A DNA stretch of 64,000 nucleotides. Origin: Pseudomonas sp. QS1027 (GTDB lineage: Bacteria; Pseudomonadota; Gammaproteobacteria; Pseudomonadales; Pseudomonadaceae). Within the stretch, counting starts at the first letter, position 1, and each line of letters starts with the position of its first letter. A model generated the notes under the pieces. The model saw only the letters and a program-made list of their open reading frames with translations, did no database searches and was not told where the DNA came from. This document shows positions 54,710 through 63,163 of this stretch, in pieces. Position numbers and translations under genes: made by a program. The stretch lies in assembly GCF_002814235.1 (NCBI RefSeq), contig NZ_PHSU01000039.1, positions 62,001-126,000 of the forward strand, in the 5' to 3' direction.

Positions 54710-56089
54710 ATGGAAGCTCAAGGCTACAGCGCGGCGGAACGACTGGAACGCTTGCCCATCAGCGGCTATCACCGGCTGATTTTCATCATCATTGCCCTGG
54801 CGTTCTTCTTCGACTCCATGGACCTGGCGATGATGACTTTCCTGCTCGGCTCGATCAAAGCCGAGTTCGCCCTCAGTAGCGCCCAGGCCGGTCTGCTGGC
54901 CAGCTCGAGTTTCTTCGGCATGGTGGTCGGGGCTTCATTGTCGGGCATGCTCGCCGACCGTTTCGGACGCAAACCGGTGTTCCAGTGGAGCATCGTGCTC
55001 TGGGGCCTGGCCAGCTACCTGTGTTCCACCGCGCAGACCGTCGAGACCCTGACGTTGTTTCGCATCTTGCTGGGGTTCGGCATGGGCATGGAGTTTCCGA
55101 TTGCCCAGTCGATGCTCTCGGAACTGATCCCGGCCAAGCACCGCGGACGTTATATCGCGCTGATGGACGGCTTCTGGCCCCTCGGTTTTGTCGCGGCGGG
55201 AGTGTTGTCGTATTTCCTCCTGCCGCTGGTGGGCTGGCGTGACATCTTCCTGGTGCTGGCGATACCGGCGGTGTTTGTCCTGGCGATCCGCTTTTTTATC
55301 CCCGAGTCGCCGCGCTGGCTGGAACAGGCCGGGCATCATGGGGCGGCGGACAAGGTGCTGGGGGATATCGAGGAACGGGTGCGGGCCTCGCTCAAGCGCT
55401 CGTCGCTGCCGATTCCGCTGCGTCTGCCCCGTGGCGTTGACCGCGCGCCGAGCTTCTTTTCGGCCTTCCAGCAGTTGTGGTCGCCGGTGTACCGCCGGCG
55501 CACGATGATGATCTGGAGCGTCTGGTTCTTTGCCCTGCTCGGTTTCTACGGCCTGACCTCCTGGCTCAGTGCCTTGCTGCAGCAGTCGGGGTTCGCGGTG
55601 ACGCAGTCGGTGTATTACACGGTGCTGATTTCCCTGGGCGGGATTCCGGGGTTCCTGATGGCGGCCTGGCTGGTGGAACGCTGGGGGCGCAAGCCGGTGT
55701 GCATCGTCACCCTGCTCGGCGGCGGGGTCATGGCGTTTTTCTACGGGCAGAGCGCGGTGTTCGGCGGCAATGTCGGTTTGCTGGTGGGCTCGGGGTTGTT
55801 GATGCAGTTCTTCCTGTTCGGCATGTGGGCGGTGTTGTACACCTACACGCCGGAGTTGTACCCGACGTCGGCGCGGGCCACGGGTTCCGGTTTTGCCTCG
55901 GCGGTGGGGCGGATCGGCTCGTTGCTCGGGCCATTGGTGACCGGGCTGGTGTTTCCGGTGACGGGGCAGGGCGGGGTGTTTGCCCTGGGGGCGCTGTGTT
56001 TTGCGATTGCGGCGGCGCTGGTCTGGCGCTTTGGCATGGAAACAAAGGGCAAGGCGTTGGAGGAGTTGAGCGAGGCGGCAGAAATATAA
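54710..56089 (+). CDS. MFS transporter, sugar-porter / NiaP-like
   Basis: A 459-residue 12-helix major facilitator. Motif A is GMLADRFGRKP after helix 2, with a repeat WLVERWGRKP after helix 8, and PESPRWL at the end of helix 6 marks the sugar-porter-like organic anion branch. LYTYTPELYPTSARATGSG matches the second-half signature. NiaP and aromatic-acid carriers share this layout; substrate not determined. It follows the ArsR gene and may be its target. Confidence 0.88.
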   Translation: MEAQGYSAAERLERLPISGYHRLIFIIIALAFFFDSMDLAMMTFLLGSIKAEFALSSAQAGLLASSSFFGMVVGASLSGMLADRFGRKPVFQWSIVLWGLASYLCSTAQTVETLTLFRILLGFGMGMEFPIAQSMLSELIPAKHRGRYIALMDGFWPLGFVAAGVLSYFLLPLVGWRDIFLVLAIPAVFVLAIRFFIPESPRWLEQAGHHGAADKVLGDIEERVRASLKRSSLPIPLRLPRGVDRAPSFFSAFQQLWSPVYRRRTMMIWSVWFFALLGFYGLTSWLSALLQQSGFAVTQSVYYTVLISLGGIPGFLMAAWLVERWGRKPVCIVTLLGGGVMAFFYGQSAVFGGNVGLLVGSGLLMQFFLFGMWAVLYTYTPELYPTSARATGSGFASAVGRIGSLLGPLVTGLVFPVTGQGGVFALGALCFAIAAALVWRFGMETKGKALEELSEAAEI

Positions 56090-56104
56090 GACTTAGTACC
56101 GCCC

Positions 56105-56190
56105 CTGTAGGAGCCGGCTTGCTGGCGATGGCGTCCGAATGGGCGCTGCAAGGCTCAAGGGTCTCATCGCCAGCAAGCTGGCTCCTACAG
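56105..56190. repeat. REPIN: near-perfect 26-bp inverted repeat
   Basis: Arms at 56105-56130 and 56165-56190 (CTGTAGGAGCCGGCTTGCTG continuing to GCGATG) match as inverted repeats with a single mismatch, separated by 34 nt. This is the GTAGGAGC REP doublet common in fluorescent pseudomonads. It lies between the convergent MFS and deaminase genes. Confidence 0.9.
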
Positions 56191-56218
56191 TTCGGTGTTG
56201 TTGCTCAAACCGGGTAGA

Positions 56219-57172
56219 TCAGGGTTTGACCAACCGCGCATCCAGGCTGTTCTGCGCCAGGCGCTGGGCTTGCTCCTTGGTCATGCCCAGGTCGGTGTAC
56301 AGGGCGTGGAAGTTCTCGGTCACATAACCGCCGAAGTAGGCCGGGTCATCGGAGTTCACCGTGACCTTCACGCCGCGTTCGAGCATGTCGAGGATGTTGT
56401 GCTGCGACATGTGGTCGAACACGCAGAGCTTGGTGTTCGACAACGGGCAGACGGTCAGCGGGATCTGTTCGTCGATGATCCGCTGCATCAGCCGCTCGTC
56501 CTCGATGGCCCGTACACCGTGGTCGATACGCTGGATCTTCAGCAGATCGAGGGCTTCCCAGATGTACTCCGGCGGACCTTCTTCGCCGGCGTGGGCGACG
56601 GTCAGGAAACCTTCGCCACGGGCACGATCGAAGACCCGTTGGAACTTGCTCGGCGGGTGACCCATTTCCGAACTGTCGAGGCCGACCGCGACAAACGCGT
56701 CGCGGAATGGCAGCGCCTGGTCCAGGGTCTTCTGCGCTTCATCTTCACTGAGGTGACGCAGGAAGCTGAGGATCAGGCCACTACTGATGCCCAGTTGCTG
56801 TTCGCCGTCCTTGAGGGCCGCGGCAATCCCGTTGAGCACCACTTCGAAGGGGATGCCCCGGTCGGTGTGGGTCTGCGGATCGAAGAAGGGTTCGGTGTGG
56901 ATCACGTTCTGCGCCTTGCAGCGCAGCAGGTAGGCCCAGGTCAGGTCGTAGAAGTCCTGGGAGGTGCGCAGCACGTCGGCGCCCTGGTAGTAGAGGTCGA
57001 GGAATTCCTGCAGGTTGTTGAAGGCATAGGCCTTGCGCAAGGTGTCCACATCGTTCCATGGCAGGGTGATCTTGTTGCGCTCGGCCAGGGCGAACAGCAG
57101 CTCCGGCTCCAGCGAGCCTTCCAGGTGCAGGTGCAGTTCCGCCTTGGGCAGGGCATTGAGCCAGTCGTACAT
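56219..57172 (-). CDS. Adenine/adenosine deaminase family protein
   Basis: A 317-residue zinc amidohydrolase. Metal and catalytic motifs are ELHLHLEGSLEPE (about 12-24), LTVAHAGEEGPPEYIWEALD, RIDHGVRA and VTVNSDDPAYFGGY. The HAGEEGPPEYIWEALD block is the form found in P. aeruginosa PA0148, reported to deaminate adenine, rather than the HAGEAGG form of true adenosine deaminases. So it is more likely an adenine deaminase in purine salvage. The start MYDWLN is chosen over an upstream one. Confidence 0.9.
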   Translation of the reverse strand: MYDWLNALPKAELHLHLEGSLEPELLFALAERNKITLPWNDVDTLRKAYAFNNLQEFLDLYYQGADVLRTSQDFYDLTWAYLLRCKAQNVIHTEPFFDPQTHTDRGIPFEVVLNGIAAALKDGEQQLGISSGLILSFLRHLSEDEAQKTLDQALPFRDAFVAVGLDSSEMGHPPSKFQRVFDRARGEGFLTVAHAGEEGPPEYIWEALDLLKIQRIDHGVRAIEDERLMQRIIDEQIPLTVCPLSNTKLCVFDHMSQHNILDMLERGVKVTVNSDDPAYFGGYVTENFHALYTDLGMTKEQAQRLAQNSLDARLVKP

Positions 57173-57242
57173 GGTCTTTTTTCTCATCAGGTGCAGTGGG
57201 TGGACATTCTACAGATGTCTGTCGAAACACTGGCTAAATCCG

Positions 57243-57273
57243 CTGCAGGAGCCGCCGGTCGGCGCTCCTGCAG
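57243..57273. repeat. Short REP-like hairpin
   Basis: Perfect 10-bp arms CTGCAGGAGC and GCTCCTGCAG flank an 11-nt GC-rich loop, between the SDR stop and the deaminase start. No T-run follows, so it is more REP-like than a terminator. Confidence 0.6.
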
Positions 57274-57283
57274 GGGCTGTTGC

Positions 57284-57967
57284 TTACCAGGGAATGGTCT
57301 CGCCCTTGTAGTTGATGAAGTGATGCCCGCCCCGGCCGGAATAGGCATTGACCTGGTCGATCAGGCCACGAACGCTGGTCGCCACGTCGATGTCCGCGCC
57401 TTCGCCGCCCATGTCGGTTTTCACCCAGCCCGGGTGCATCGACAGGACGGTAAAGGTCGGTGCCTCGATTTCGCTGAGGAAGGTGCTGGCCATGGAATTC
57501 AGCGCGGCCTTGCTCGCCTTGTAGAAAGCCAGGTTCGGCGCATCCGGGACGGTCACGCTGCCCAGGCCCGAACTCATGAAGGCAACCACGCCGTTGCCCG
57601 AGCGGATCTGGCCGACAAAACGCTGGGCCAGGGCCACCGGGGCGACGGCATTGGTCATGAACAGCTTGCCGATCTCCGCCAATGTCGCATTGCCCGGGCG
57701 CTGGTCGTCAGGCCCCTTGACGCCGGCATTGACGAACAGCAGGTCAAAGACCTGGCCTTCCAGGCGTTGCGCCAGCGCGGCCACTGCCGCGTGATCGTCC
57801 ATGTCCAGGGATTCGATACGGACCGGGCCGATGGCCTTCAGGGCATCGGCTTTGTGGACGTCGCGCACGGTGGCGGTCACGTCCCAGCCGTCGGCCAGCA
57901 GTTGTTTGGCCAGCCCGAGTCCAAGGCCACGGGAGGCACCGATAATCAACGCGTTTTTATTGCTCAT
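57284..57967 (-). CDS. Short-chain dehydrogenase/reductase
   Basis: A 227-residue Rossmann enzyme. The cofactor loop is ALIIGASRGLGLGLAKQL (about 6-23), the NAG motif LLFVNAGVKGP, and the active site YxxxK appears as FYKASKAAL, with phenylalanine before the tyrosine, and SSGLGSV upstream. The substrate is unknown. Its start overlaps the end of the MerR-type gene by 11 bp, so the two form an operon. Confidence 0.9.
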   Translation of the reverse strand: MSNKNALIIGASRGLGLGLAKQLLADGWDVTATVRDVHKADALKAIGPVRIESLDMDDHAAVAALAQRLEGQVFDLLFVNAGVKGPDDQRPGNATLAEIGKLFMTNAVAPVALAQRFVGQIRSGNGVVAFMSSGLGSVTVPDAPNLAFYKASKAALNSMASTFLSEIEAPTFTVLSMHPGWVKTDMGGEGADIDVATSVRGLIDQVNAYSGRGGHHFINYKGETIPW

Positions 57968-58343
57968 GAGCAAACTCCTTGTCAGATGAAAGTCCGGTTC
58001 TCAGAGGACAACTTTGTTGCAGGCGATGCTGCAATTCCACACGCAATTCGCCCAGGTCGGCGATACGCGCCTCGATCAGTGCGAGCTTGTCTTGCAGCAG
58101 TTGTGTCACGGCGCTGTCGGCATCCGGCGCATTCCACACCCCGGCGACGCTGCTGCCGATTTCCCCCAGGCTGAAGCCCAGGCGCTGGGCGGTCTTGATG
58201 TACTGCACCAGTTGCACCATCTCGGCAGGATAGTCGCGATAACCGTTGGCGCTACGTTGGGCCACGATCAAGCCGCGCTGCTCGTAGAAACGCAGGGTGT
58301 CGCAACTGACGGCACAGGCCCGGGCCAGTTCACCGATACGCAT
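57957..58343 (-). CDS. MerR family transcriptional regulator
   Basis: A 128-residue MerR-type regulator: MRIGELARACAVSCDTLRFYE winged helix, NGYRDYPAEMVQLV, then a coiled-coil dimerisation helix (SAVTQLLQDKLALIEARIAD). A C-terminal cysteine (QQSCPLRTG) stands alone, so no clear metal site is present. It is first in an operon with the SDR gene, which it probably controls. The 86-bp gap to the divergent membrane protein gene should hold the promoter; TTGACCTTGGAGCATACTCCAGG spans an inverted element (GGAGCATACTCC). Confidence 0.9.
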   Translation of the reverse strand: MRIGELARACAVSCDTLRFYEQRGLIVAQRSANGYRDYPAEMVQLVQYIKTAQRLGFSLGEIGSSVAGVWNAPDADSAVTQLLQDKLALIEARIADLGELRVELQHRLQQSCPLRTGLSSDKEFAHEQ

Positions 58344-58369
58344 GCTGTTTGTTCTCTGGAAAGGCTTGA

Positions 58370-58385
58370 CCTTGGAGCATACTCC
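58370..58385. promoter_or_regulatory. Probable MerR-type operator
   Basis: The imperfect palindrome CTTGGAGCATACTCCAGG-like element lies just after TTGACC (58366-58371), before the MerR and membrane protein genes. GGAG/CTCC arms face each other, typical of a MerR-family site (CTTGGAG... ACTCCA of SoxR/BmrR-like operators). Confidence 0.5.
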
Positions 58386-58429
58386 AGGCTTTAGCCTCTG
58401 TGTTCCTTGAATCGCTATGGAGATGTCCT

Positions 58430-58858
58430 ATGTGGAGCACAGCACAGTACCGTCGACTGGTCCGGGCCAGCGGTTGGTATGACTTGATCGTGACGGCGGC
58501 CTTTGTCACCCCCTGGAGTTTTCTCGCCTTGCACGCTGCCCTGCTGGCGCTGGCCGCCACGCTGAACCTGCCGGGAAGTTTTCCGCCGTTCGCGCCTGCG
58601 CACCTGTTGATGGCGAATCTGTTGGGTTCGATCGTCTGCGTCTGGGCGGTATTGCGTATTCGCGATCCGCAACAGGCATTCGGTCGTTATGACGCGGCGG
58701 GCCGGATGCTGTTCGCGACCTGGCAGGCCTATGCCCTGAGTCAGGGAGCGAGCATGATCATCGCCGTGTTCCTGTTCTTTGAACTGGCCTGGGGAATCGC
58801 GCAGCTATTGCCAGTGCGCAGAACGTCCGATGACGCAATATTGGTCAATGCGATCTGA
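58430..58858 (+). CDS. Conserved four-helix membrane protein
   Basis: A 142-residue protein starting MWSTAQYRRLVRASGWYDLI with about four membrane helices (FVTPWSFLALHAALLALAAT, LLMANLLGSIVCVWAVLRI, WQAYALSQGASMIIAVFLFFEL). No family is recognised with confidence. It is divergent from the MerR/SDR pair across a probable MerR operator, so it may be part of that regulon. Confidence 0.72.
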   Translation: MWSTAQYRRLVRASGWYDLIVTAAFVTPWSFLALHAALLALAATLNLPGSFPPFAPAHLLMANLLGSIVCVWAVLRIRDPQQAFGRYDAAGRMLFATWQAYALSQGASMIIAVFLFFELAWGIAQLLPVRRTSDDAILVNAI

Positions 58859-59184
58859 TCAAAAAATGATCAATTTCACGCAGGCTTGGCTGGATCGGCT
58901 ACCCGGCCACCCTTGCACGGCTTATCCACAGGTTGCTCCACAGTATCTGTGCGCAAGCTTGCGGCATGGGTATAAAGGCCATCGGGCTATTTTCAAAACG
59001 CGATAAACCTCCGTAACTCGCTGTTTACAGGATGATTTTGCGCCGCTGGCGGGTTATTGGACAAAAACTGATCAGCGGCCGCAAAGCCACGTTGCAGAAG
59101 GGTTACAGCCGGATGTGCTCAGGTTATCCACAGTCAGGTGCACAGTGACTGTGGGCAACCGCTGGGGCTGTGAACAGAAACCGG
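58859..59184. other. Intergenic region with two perfect DnaA boxes
   Basis: A 326-bp stretch without a gene. Two perfect TTATCCACA boxes, same orientation, lie at 58922-58930 and 59124-59132. A near-match TTGCCCACA is on the other strand near 59149-59157. GATC sites and a small CACAGT-G-ACTGTG palindrome (59141-59153) are also present. No replication gene is adjacent, so it is not called an origin. Confidence 0.6.
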
Positions 59185-59772
59185 TTACGCCTCTCGCTGC
59201 AAGAGAATGCGCCCGCGGCTGAGATCGGCCAGTTGCCGTTGCAGGGTGTCGATCTGCGCTTCACCTACCGCCAGTTGCAGTTCCACGCCGTTGGCGGTGA
59301 ACTGCTCTTCCACGATCAGGCCGCCGAGTTCGGCCACCCGCAGCTTGGCCAGTGCCAGTTCGCTGAAGCCGCAGGCACAGCTCAGCGCGACCCGGCTGAT
59401 CAGCGGCAGTCGTTCGGCATTTTGCAGGCACTTGTTGGCGCCGCCGCCATAGGCACGGGCCAGGCCGCCGGTGCCCAGTTGGATGCCGCCGTACCAGCGA
59501 ATGACCAGTACCGCGACCTGGTCGCAGTCCTGGGCCTCGATGGCCGCCAGGATCGGCCGGCCCGCGGTACCGCCGGGTTCGCCGTCGTCACTGCTGCGGT
59601 ACTGGTCGGCGAGCTTCCAGGCCCAGCAGTTGTGGGTGGCATCGAGGTCGCTGTGTTGCTCGATAAAGGCCTGGGCTTCGGCGACGCTGGTGATCGGGGC
59701 GGCGAGGGTGATGAAGCGGCTTTTGCGAATTTCCTCTCGGTATTCGCAAAGGCCGGCAAGGGTAAAAGGCAT
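59185..59772 (-). CDS. yigZ: YigZ/IMPACT family protein
   Basis: A 195-residue protein of the YigZ/Impact family. The N-terminal Impact domain includes KSRFITLAAPI, HNCWAWKL, SDDGEPGGTAGRPIL and VLVIRWYGGIQLGTGGLARAYG, the family's conserved blocks; a small ferredoxin-like C-terminal domain follows. A role in translation control is suggested in the family, without a defined reaction. It is 28 bp upstream of nothing on its strand; the TetR gene lies behind it in the same direction. Confidence 0.93.
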   Translation of the reverse strand: MPFTLAGLCEYREEIRKSRFITLAAPITSVAEAQAFIEQHSDLDATHNCWAWKLADQYRSSDDGEPGGTAGRPILAAIEAQDCDQVAVLVIRWYGGIQLGTGGLARAYGGGANKCLQNAERLPLISRVALSCACGFSELALAKLRVAELGGLIVEEQFTANGVELQLAVGEAQIDTLQRQLADLSRGRILLQREA

Positions 59773-59799
59773 ACGGGATTCGGCTTCAGTTCATGAGGA

Positions 59800-60450
59800 T
59801 CAGAGTGGCGGCGTCAGACCGCAGCCCTTGAGGATGATGCGGATCAGGTTGTTGCCGGCGTCCTCCATGTCCTGCTTGGTCAGCCGTGGGCGCCCGGTCA
59901 CGCGGCAGATCTGGGTGGCGAAGTCGGCGTAATGCTGGGTACTGCCCCAGAGCAGGAAGATCAGGTGCACCGGATCGATCGGGTCCATCTTGCCGGCATC
60001 GATCCAGGCCTGGAACACGTTCGCCCGGCCCTGGAACCAGGTGCGGTAGTCCTGGTTGAAGTGCTCGGTCAGGCATTCGCCGCCGCTGATGATTTCCATG
60101 GCGAAGATTCGCGAGGCCTGCGGCTGGCGTCGGGAGAACTCCATCTTGGCGCGGATGTAGCGGGTCAGCGCCTGCGCCGGATCGTCATCGGCACTGAGGT
60201 GGTTGAAGGTGTCGTCCCACTGTTCGAGGATATTGCTCAGTACCGCGATATACAGGCCCAGCTTGTGGGTGAAGTAATAATGCAGGTTGGCTTTGGGCAG
60301 CCCGGCGTTCTGGGCGATGGTGTTCATGCTGGTGCCTTTGAAACCATGGCGGGCGAACTCGTCTTCGGCGGCCTTGATGATCGCTTCCTGGTTTTTCTGG
60401 CGAATTCGGCTGGCGGGCTTTCCGGCGTGGGCAGGGGCTTCAACGGTCAT
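59800..60450 (-). CDS. TetR family transcriptional regulator (RutR-like)
   Basis: A 216-residue TetR regulator. The N-terminal helix-turn-helix is AEDEFARHGFKGTSMNTIAQNAGLPKANLHYYF (about 31-63). The C-terminal ligand domain (MEIISGGECLTEHF, PVHLIFLLWGSTQHYADF) resembles that of RutR/YcdC-type regulators. Its start MTVEAPAHAGKPASR is preferred over an upstream frame. It precedes yigZ by 27 bp, and the bau genes lie beyond, so its target cannot be named from context. Confidence 0.88.
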   Translation of the reverse strand: MTVEAPAHAGKPASRIRQKNQEAIIKAAEDEFARHGFKGTSMNTIAQNAGLPKANLHYYFTHKLGLYIAVLSNILEQWDDTFNHLSADDDPAQALTRYIRAKMEFSRRQPQASRIFAMEIISGGECLTEHFNQDYRTWFQGRANVFQAWIDAGKMDPIDPVHLIFLLWGSTQHYADFATQICRVTGRPRLTKQDMEDAGNNLIRIILKGCGLTPPL

Positions 60451-60672
60451 AGGCAGTTCCGAACGGGTCTGTGGGTGCAACCCGTGCACAGATAGCGTAC
60501 CCGGGGGGTTCAGACAAGTCCTGTCATCATATAAAGCCTGGATCCGGGACGATTCTGTCGCTTTCGGGGCAACTATTCGCGGCAGTGGGCTGAGTGCGAT
60601 ATTTTGCTGGCGCCAGCTTGTTGGCGAAGTGCCCCTGAGCCGGTTCAAGATTGTGCAAGTCTGTGGATATCT

Positions 60673-61593
60673 TCAGCGGGTCGCCGCCAGGCTCTCCAGG
60701 AAACTTTCCAGTACCAGATGTGGACGCCGTCCCTTGCGTGTCACCGAAGCCAGGCTCAGATCATAGAAGCGGCTGCCGGCCTTGAGCGCGCGCAGCCGAC
60801 CTTGCTGGACCCAGAGATTGGCGTAGTGATCGGGCAGGTAGCCGATATAGCGTCCGGTCAGGATCAGGAACGCCATGCCTTCACGGTCCGAAGCACTCGC
60901 GGTGCAATTGAGCGCCTGGTAATGCGCCTGGATTTCGGCCGGCAGACGGAAGGTCGGGGCGATGGCGTCCTGGGCATTGAGGCGCTCGTCGTCCAGTTGC
61001 TTGTCGTCCACATAAAACAGCGGATGCCCCACCGCGCAGTAGAGCAGCGAGCGTTCGCTGTACAGCGGTTGGTACTCCAGGCCCGACAGGGCGCTGGCTT
61101 GAGGAACCACCCCGACATGCAGGCGACCGTCGAGCACACCTTGTTCCACTTCGTTGGGCGCGATCATGCGGATCTGGATCTGCACATCCGGTCCGCGCTC
61201 CTTCAACTGGGCCAGCGCATGGGTGATGCGCATATGGGGCAGGGTGACCAGGTTGTCGGTCAGGCCGATGGTCAGTTCGCCCCGCAGGTGCTGGTGCAGG
61301 CCGTTGACCTCGGTGCGAAAACTCTCCAGTGCGCCCAATAGCTGCAACGCCGAGTGATAGACCTCGCGGCCTTCCTCGGTCAGGGAGAAACCGGCCCGTC
61401 CGCGCTGGCACAGGCGCAGCCCGAGACGCTGCTCCAGATCGCTCATCTGCTGGCTGATGGCCGAGCGACCGATACCGAGCACGCTTTCCGCCGCGGAAAA
61501 GCCACCGCATTCCACCACGCTGCGGAAGATGCGCAGCAAGCGGATATCAAAGTCGCTGACTTGCGCCAGGGGATCGGGGCGGCGGCTGCTCAT
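60673..61593 (-). CDS. bauR: LysR family regulator BauR
   Basis: A 306-residue LysR-type regulator. The winged helix (VSDFDIRLLRIFRSVVECGG, VLGIGRSAISQQMSDLEQRL) precedes a substrate-binding domain (LRGELTIGLTDNLVTLPHMR). It is divergent from bauA, as BauR (PA0133) is in P. aeruginosa, where it activates beta-alanine catabolic genes. I start at ATG 61593 (MSSRRPD); ATG 61632, 13 codons upstream, is an alternative, and neither has a strong ribosome site. Confidence 0.85.
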   Translation of the reverse strand: MSSRRPDPLAQVSDFDIRLLRIFRSVVECGGFSAAESVLGIGRSAISQQMSDLEQRLGLRLCQRGRAGFSLTEEGREVYHSALQLLGALESFRTEVNGLHQHLRGELTIGLTDNLVTLPHMRITHALAQLKERGPDVQIQIRMIAPNEVEQGVLDGRLHVGVVPQASALSGLEYQPLYSERSLLYCAVGHPLFYVDDKQLDDERLNAQDAIAPTFRLPAEIQAHYQALNCTASASDREGMAFLILTGRYIGYLPDHYANLWVQQGRLRALKAGSRFYDLSLASVTRKGRRPHLVLESFLESLAATR

Positions 61594-61730
61594 GGCTTGA
61601 TCATATTGTTTAGTGGTCTGCTGACTGAACATTAGAAAAGTTGGATTTCACCGACTTTATCGCCATGGCAATTTAGCTGCAAGAACGCTTTCAACTCCTG
61701 CGCCGTTTATTGCCCTGTGAGGTTTCGTCC

Positions 61731-63080
61731 ATGAACATGCCTGAACACGCCCCTGGTTCCCTGGCCAGCCAGCTCAAACTCGATGCCCACTGGATGCCGT
61801 ACACGGCCAACCGCAACTTCCAGCGCGATCCACGCCTGATCGTTGCCGCCGAAGGCAGCTGGCTGATCGATGACAAGGGCCGCCGGGTCTACGACTCGCT
61901 GTCCGGCCTGTGGACCTGCGGCGCCGGGCACACCCGCAAGGAAATCCAGGAAGCGGTGGCCAAGCAGCTGGGCACCCTCGATTACTCGCCGGGCTTTCAA
62001 TACGGTCACCCGCTGTCGTTCCAACTGGCGGAGAAAATCACCGCGCTGACGCCGGGCAACCTGAACCATGTGTTTTTCACCGACTCCGGCTCCGAGTGCG
62101 CCGATACCGCGGTGAAGATGGTGCGGGCCTACTGGCGCCTGAAAGGCCAGGCGACCAAGACCAAGATGATCGGCCGGGCCCGTGGTTATCACGGGGTGAA
62201 CATCGCCGGGACCAGCCTGGGGGGCGTCAACGGCAACCGCAAACTGTTCGGCCAGGCGATGATGGATGTCGACCATCTGCCCCACACCCTGCTGGCGAGC
62301 AATGCGTTTTCCCGCGGCATGCCGGAGCAGGGCGGTATCGCCCTGGCCGATGAGTTGCTCAAGCTGATCGAGCTGCATGATGCGTCCAATATCGCCGCGG
62401 TGTTTGTCGAGCCCATGGCCGGTTCCGCTGGTGTACTGGTGCCGCCTCAGGGTTACCTCAAGCGTCTGCGGGAAATCTGCGACCAGCACAATATCCTGCT
62501 GGTGTTCGACGAAGTGATCACCGGCTTCGGGCGTACCGGTGCGATGTTCGGTGCCGACAGCTTTGGCGTGACCCCGGACCTGATGTGCATCGCCAAGCAA
62601 GTCACCAACGGCGCCATTCCGATGGGCGCGGTGATTGCCAGCAGCGAGATCTACCAGACCTTCATGAACCAGCCGACCCCTGAGTACGCGGTGGAATTCC
62701 CCCACGGCTACACCTACTCGGCACACCCGGTGGCGTGCGCGGCGGGCCTGGCGGCACTCGACCTGCTGCAGAAGGAAAACCTGGTACAGAGCGTGGCCGA
62801 AGTCGCGCCGCACTTTGAAAATGCCTTGCACGGTTTGAAGGGTAGCAAGAACGTTATCGACATTCGCAACTACGGCCTGGCCGGGGCGATCCAGATCGCT
62901 GGCCGTGACGGCGACGCCATCGTGCGTCCGTTCGAAGCCGGCATGGCCTTGTGGAAAGCCGGTTTCTACGTGCGTTTCGGCGGCGACACCCTGCAGTTCG
63001 GGCCAACCTTCAACAGTAAGCCGCAGGATCTGGATCGCCTGTTCGATGCGGTCGGCGAAGTGCTGAACAAGCTCGACTGA
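61731..63080 (+). CDS. bauA: Beta-alanine--pyruvate aminotransferase
   Basis: A 449-residue class III PLP aminotransferase. The start MNMPEHAPGSLASQLKLDAH is preceded by a GTGAGG site. Motifs include FTDSGSECADTAVKMVRAYW, GYHGVNIAGTSLGG, LLVFDEVITGFGRTGAMFG and the PLP lysine K289 in MCIAKQVTNG. It moves the amino group of beta-alanine to pyruvate, giving malonate semialdehyde, the substrate of the next gene. It is divergent from bauR. Confidence 0.95.
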   Translation: MNMPEHAPGSLASQLKLDAHWMPYTANRNFQRDPRLIVAAEGSWLIDDKGRRVYDSLSGLWTCGAGHTRKEIQEAVAKQLGTLDYSPGFQYGHPLSFQLAEKITALTPGNLNHVFFTDSGSECADTAVKMVRAYWRLKGQATKTKMIGRARGYHGVNIAGTSLGGVNGNRKLFGQAMMDVDHLPHTLLASNAFSRGMPEQGGIALADELLKLIELHDASNIAAVFVEPMAGSAGVLVPPQGYLKRLREICDQHNILLVFDEVITGFGRTGAMFGADSFGVTPDLMCIAKQVTNGAIPMGAVIASSEIYQTFMNQPTPEYAVEFPHGYTYSAHPVACAAGLAALDLLQKENLVQSVAEVAPHFENALHGLKGSKNVIDIRNYGLAGAIQIAGRDGDAIVRPFEAGMALWKAGFYVRFGGDTLQFGPTFNSKPQDLDRLFDAVGEVLNKLD

Positions 63081-63081
63081 T

Positions 63082-63097
63082 CCTTCTATATAGAAGG
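63082..63097. repeat. Small hairpin between bauA and bauC
   Basis: A perfect palindrome CCTTCTATATAGAAGG lies just after the bauA stop. There is no T-run, so it may be an intercistronic stem rather than a terminator. Confidence 0.5.
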
Positions 63098-63163
63098 CCA
63101 ACACTATTTCCTGGCAGGAGCGAGGCGACTCGCTTCTGTACGCCCATGTTCTGGAGCCCCGCA

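Noticed and set aside
58922..59132. Chromosomal origin of replication
   Set aside because: Only two perfect DnaA boxes, no dnaA, rpmH or gidA nearby, and no clear AT-rich unwinding repeats.
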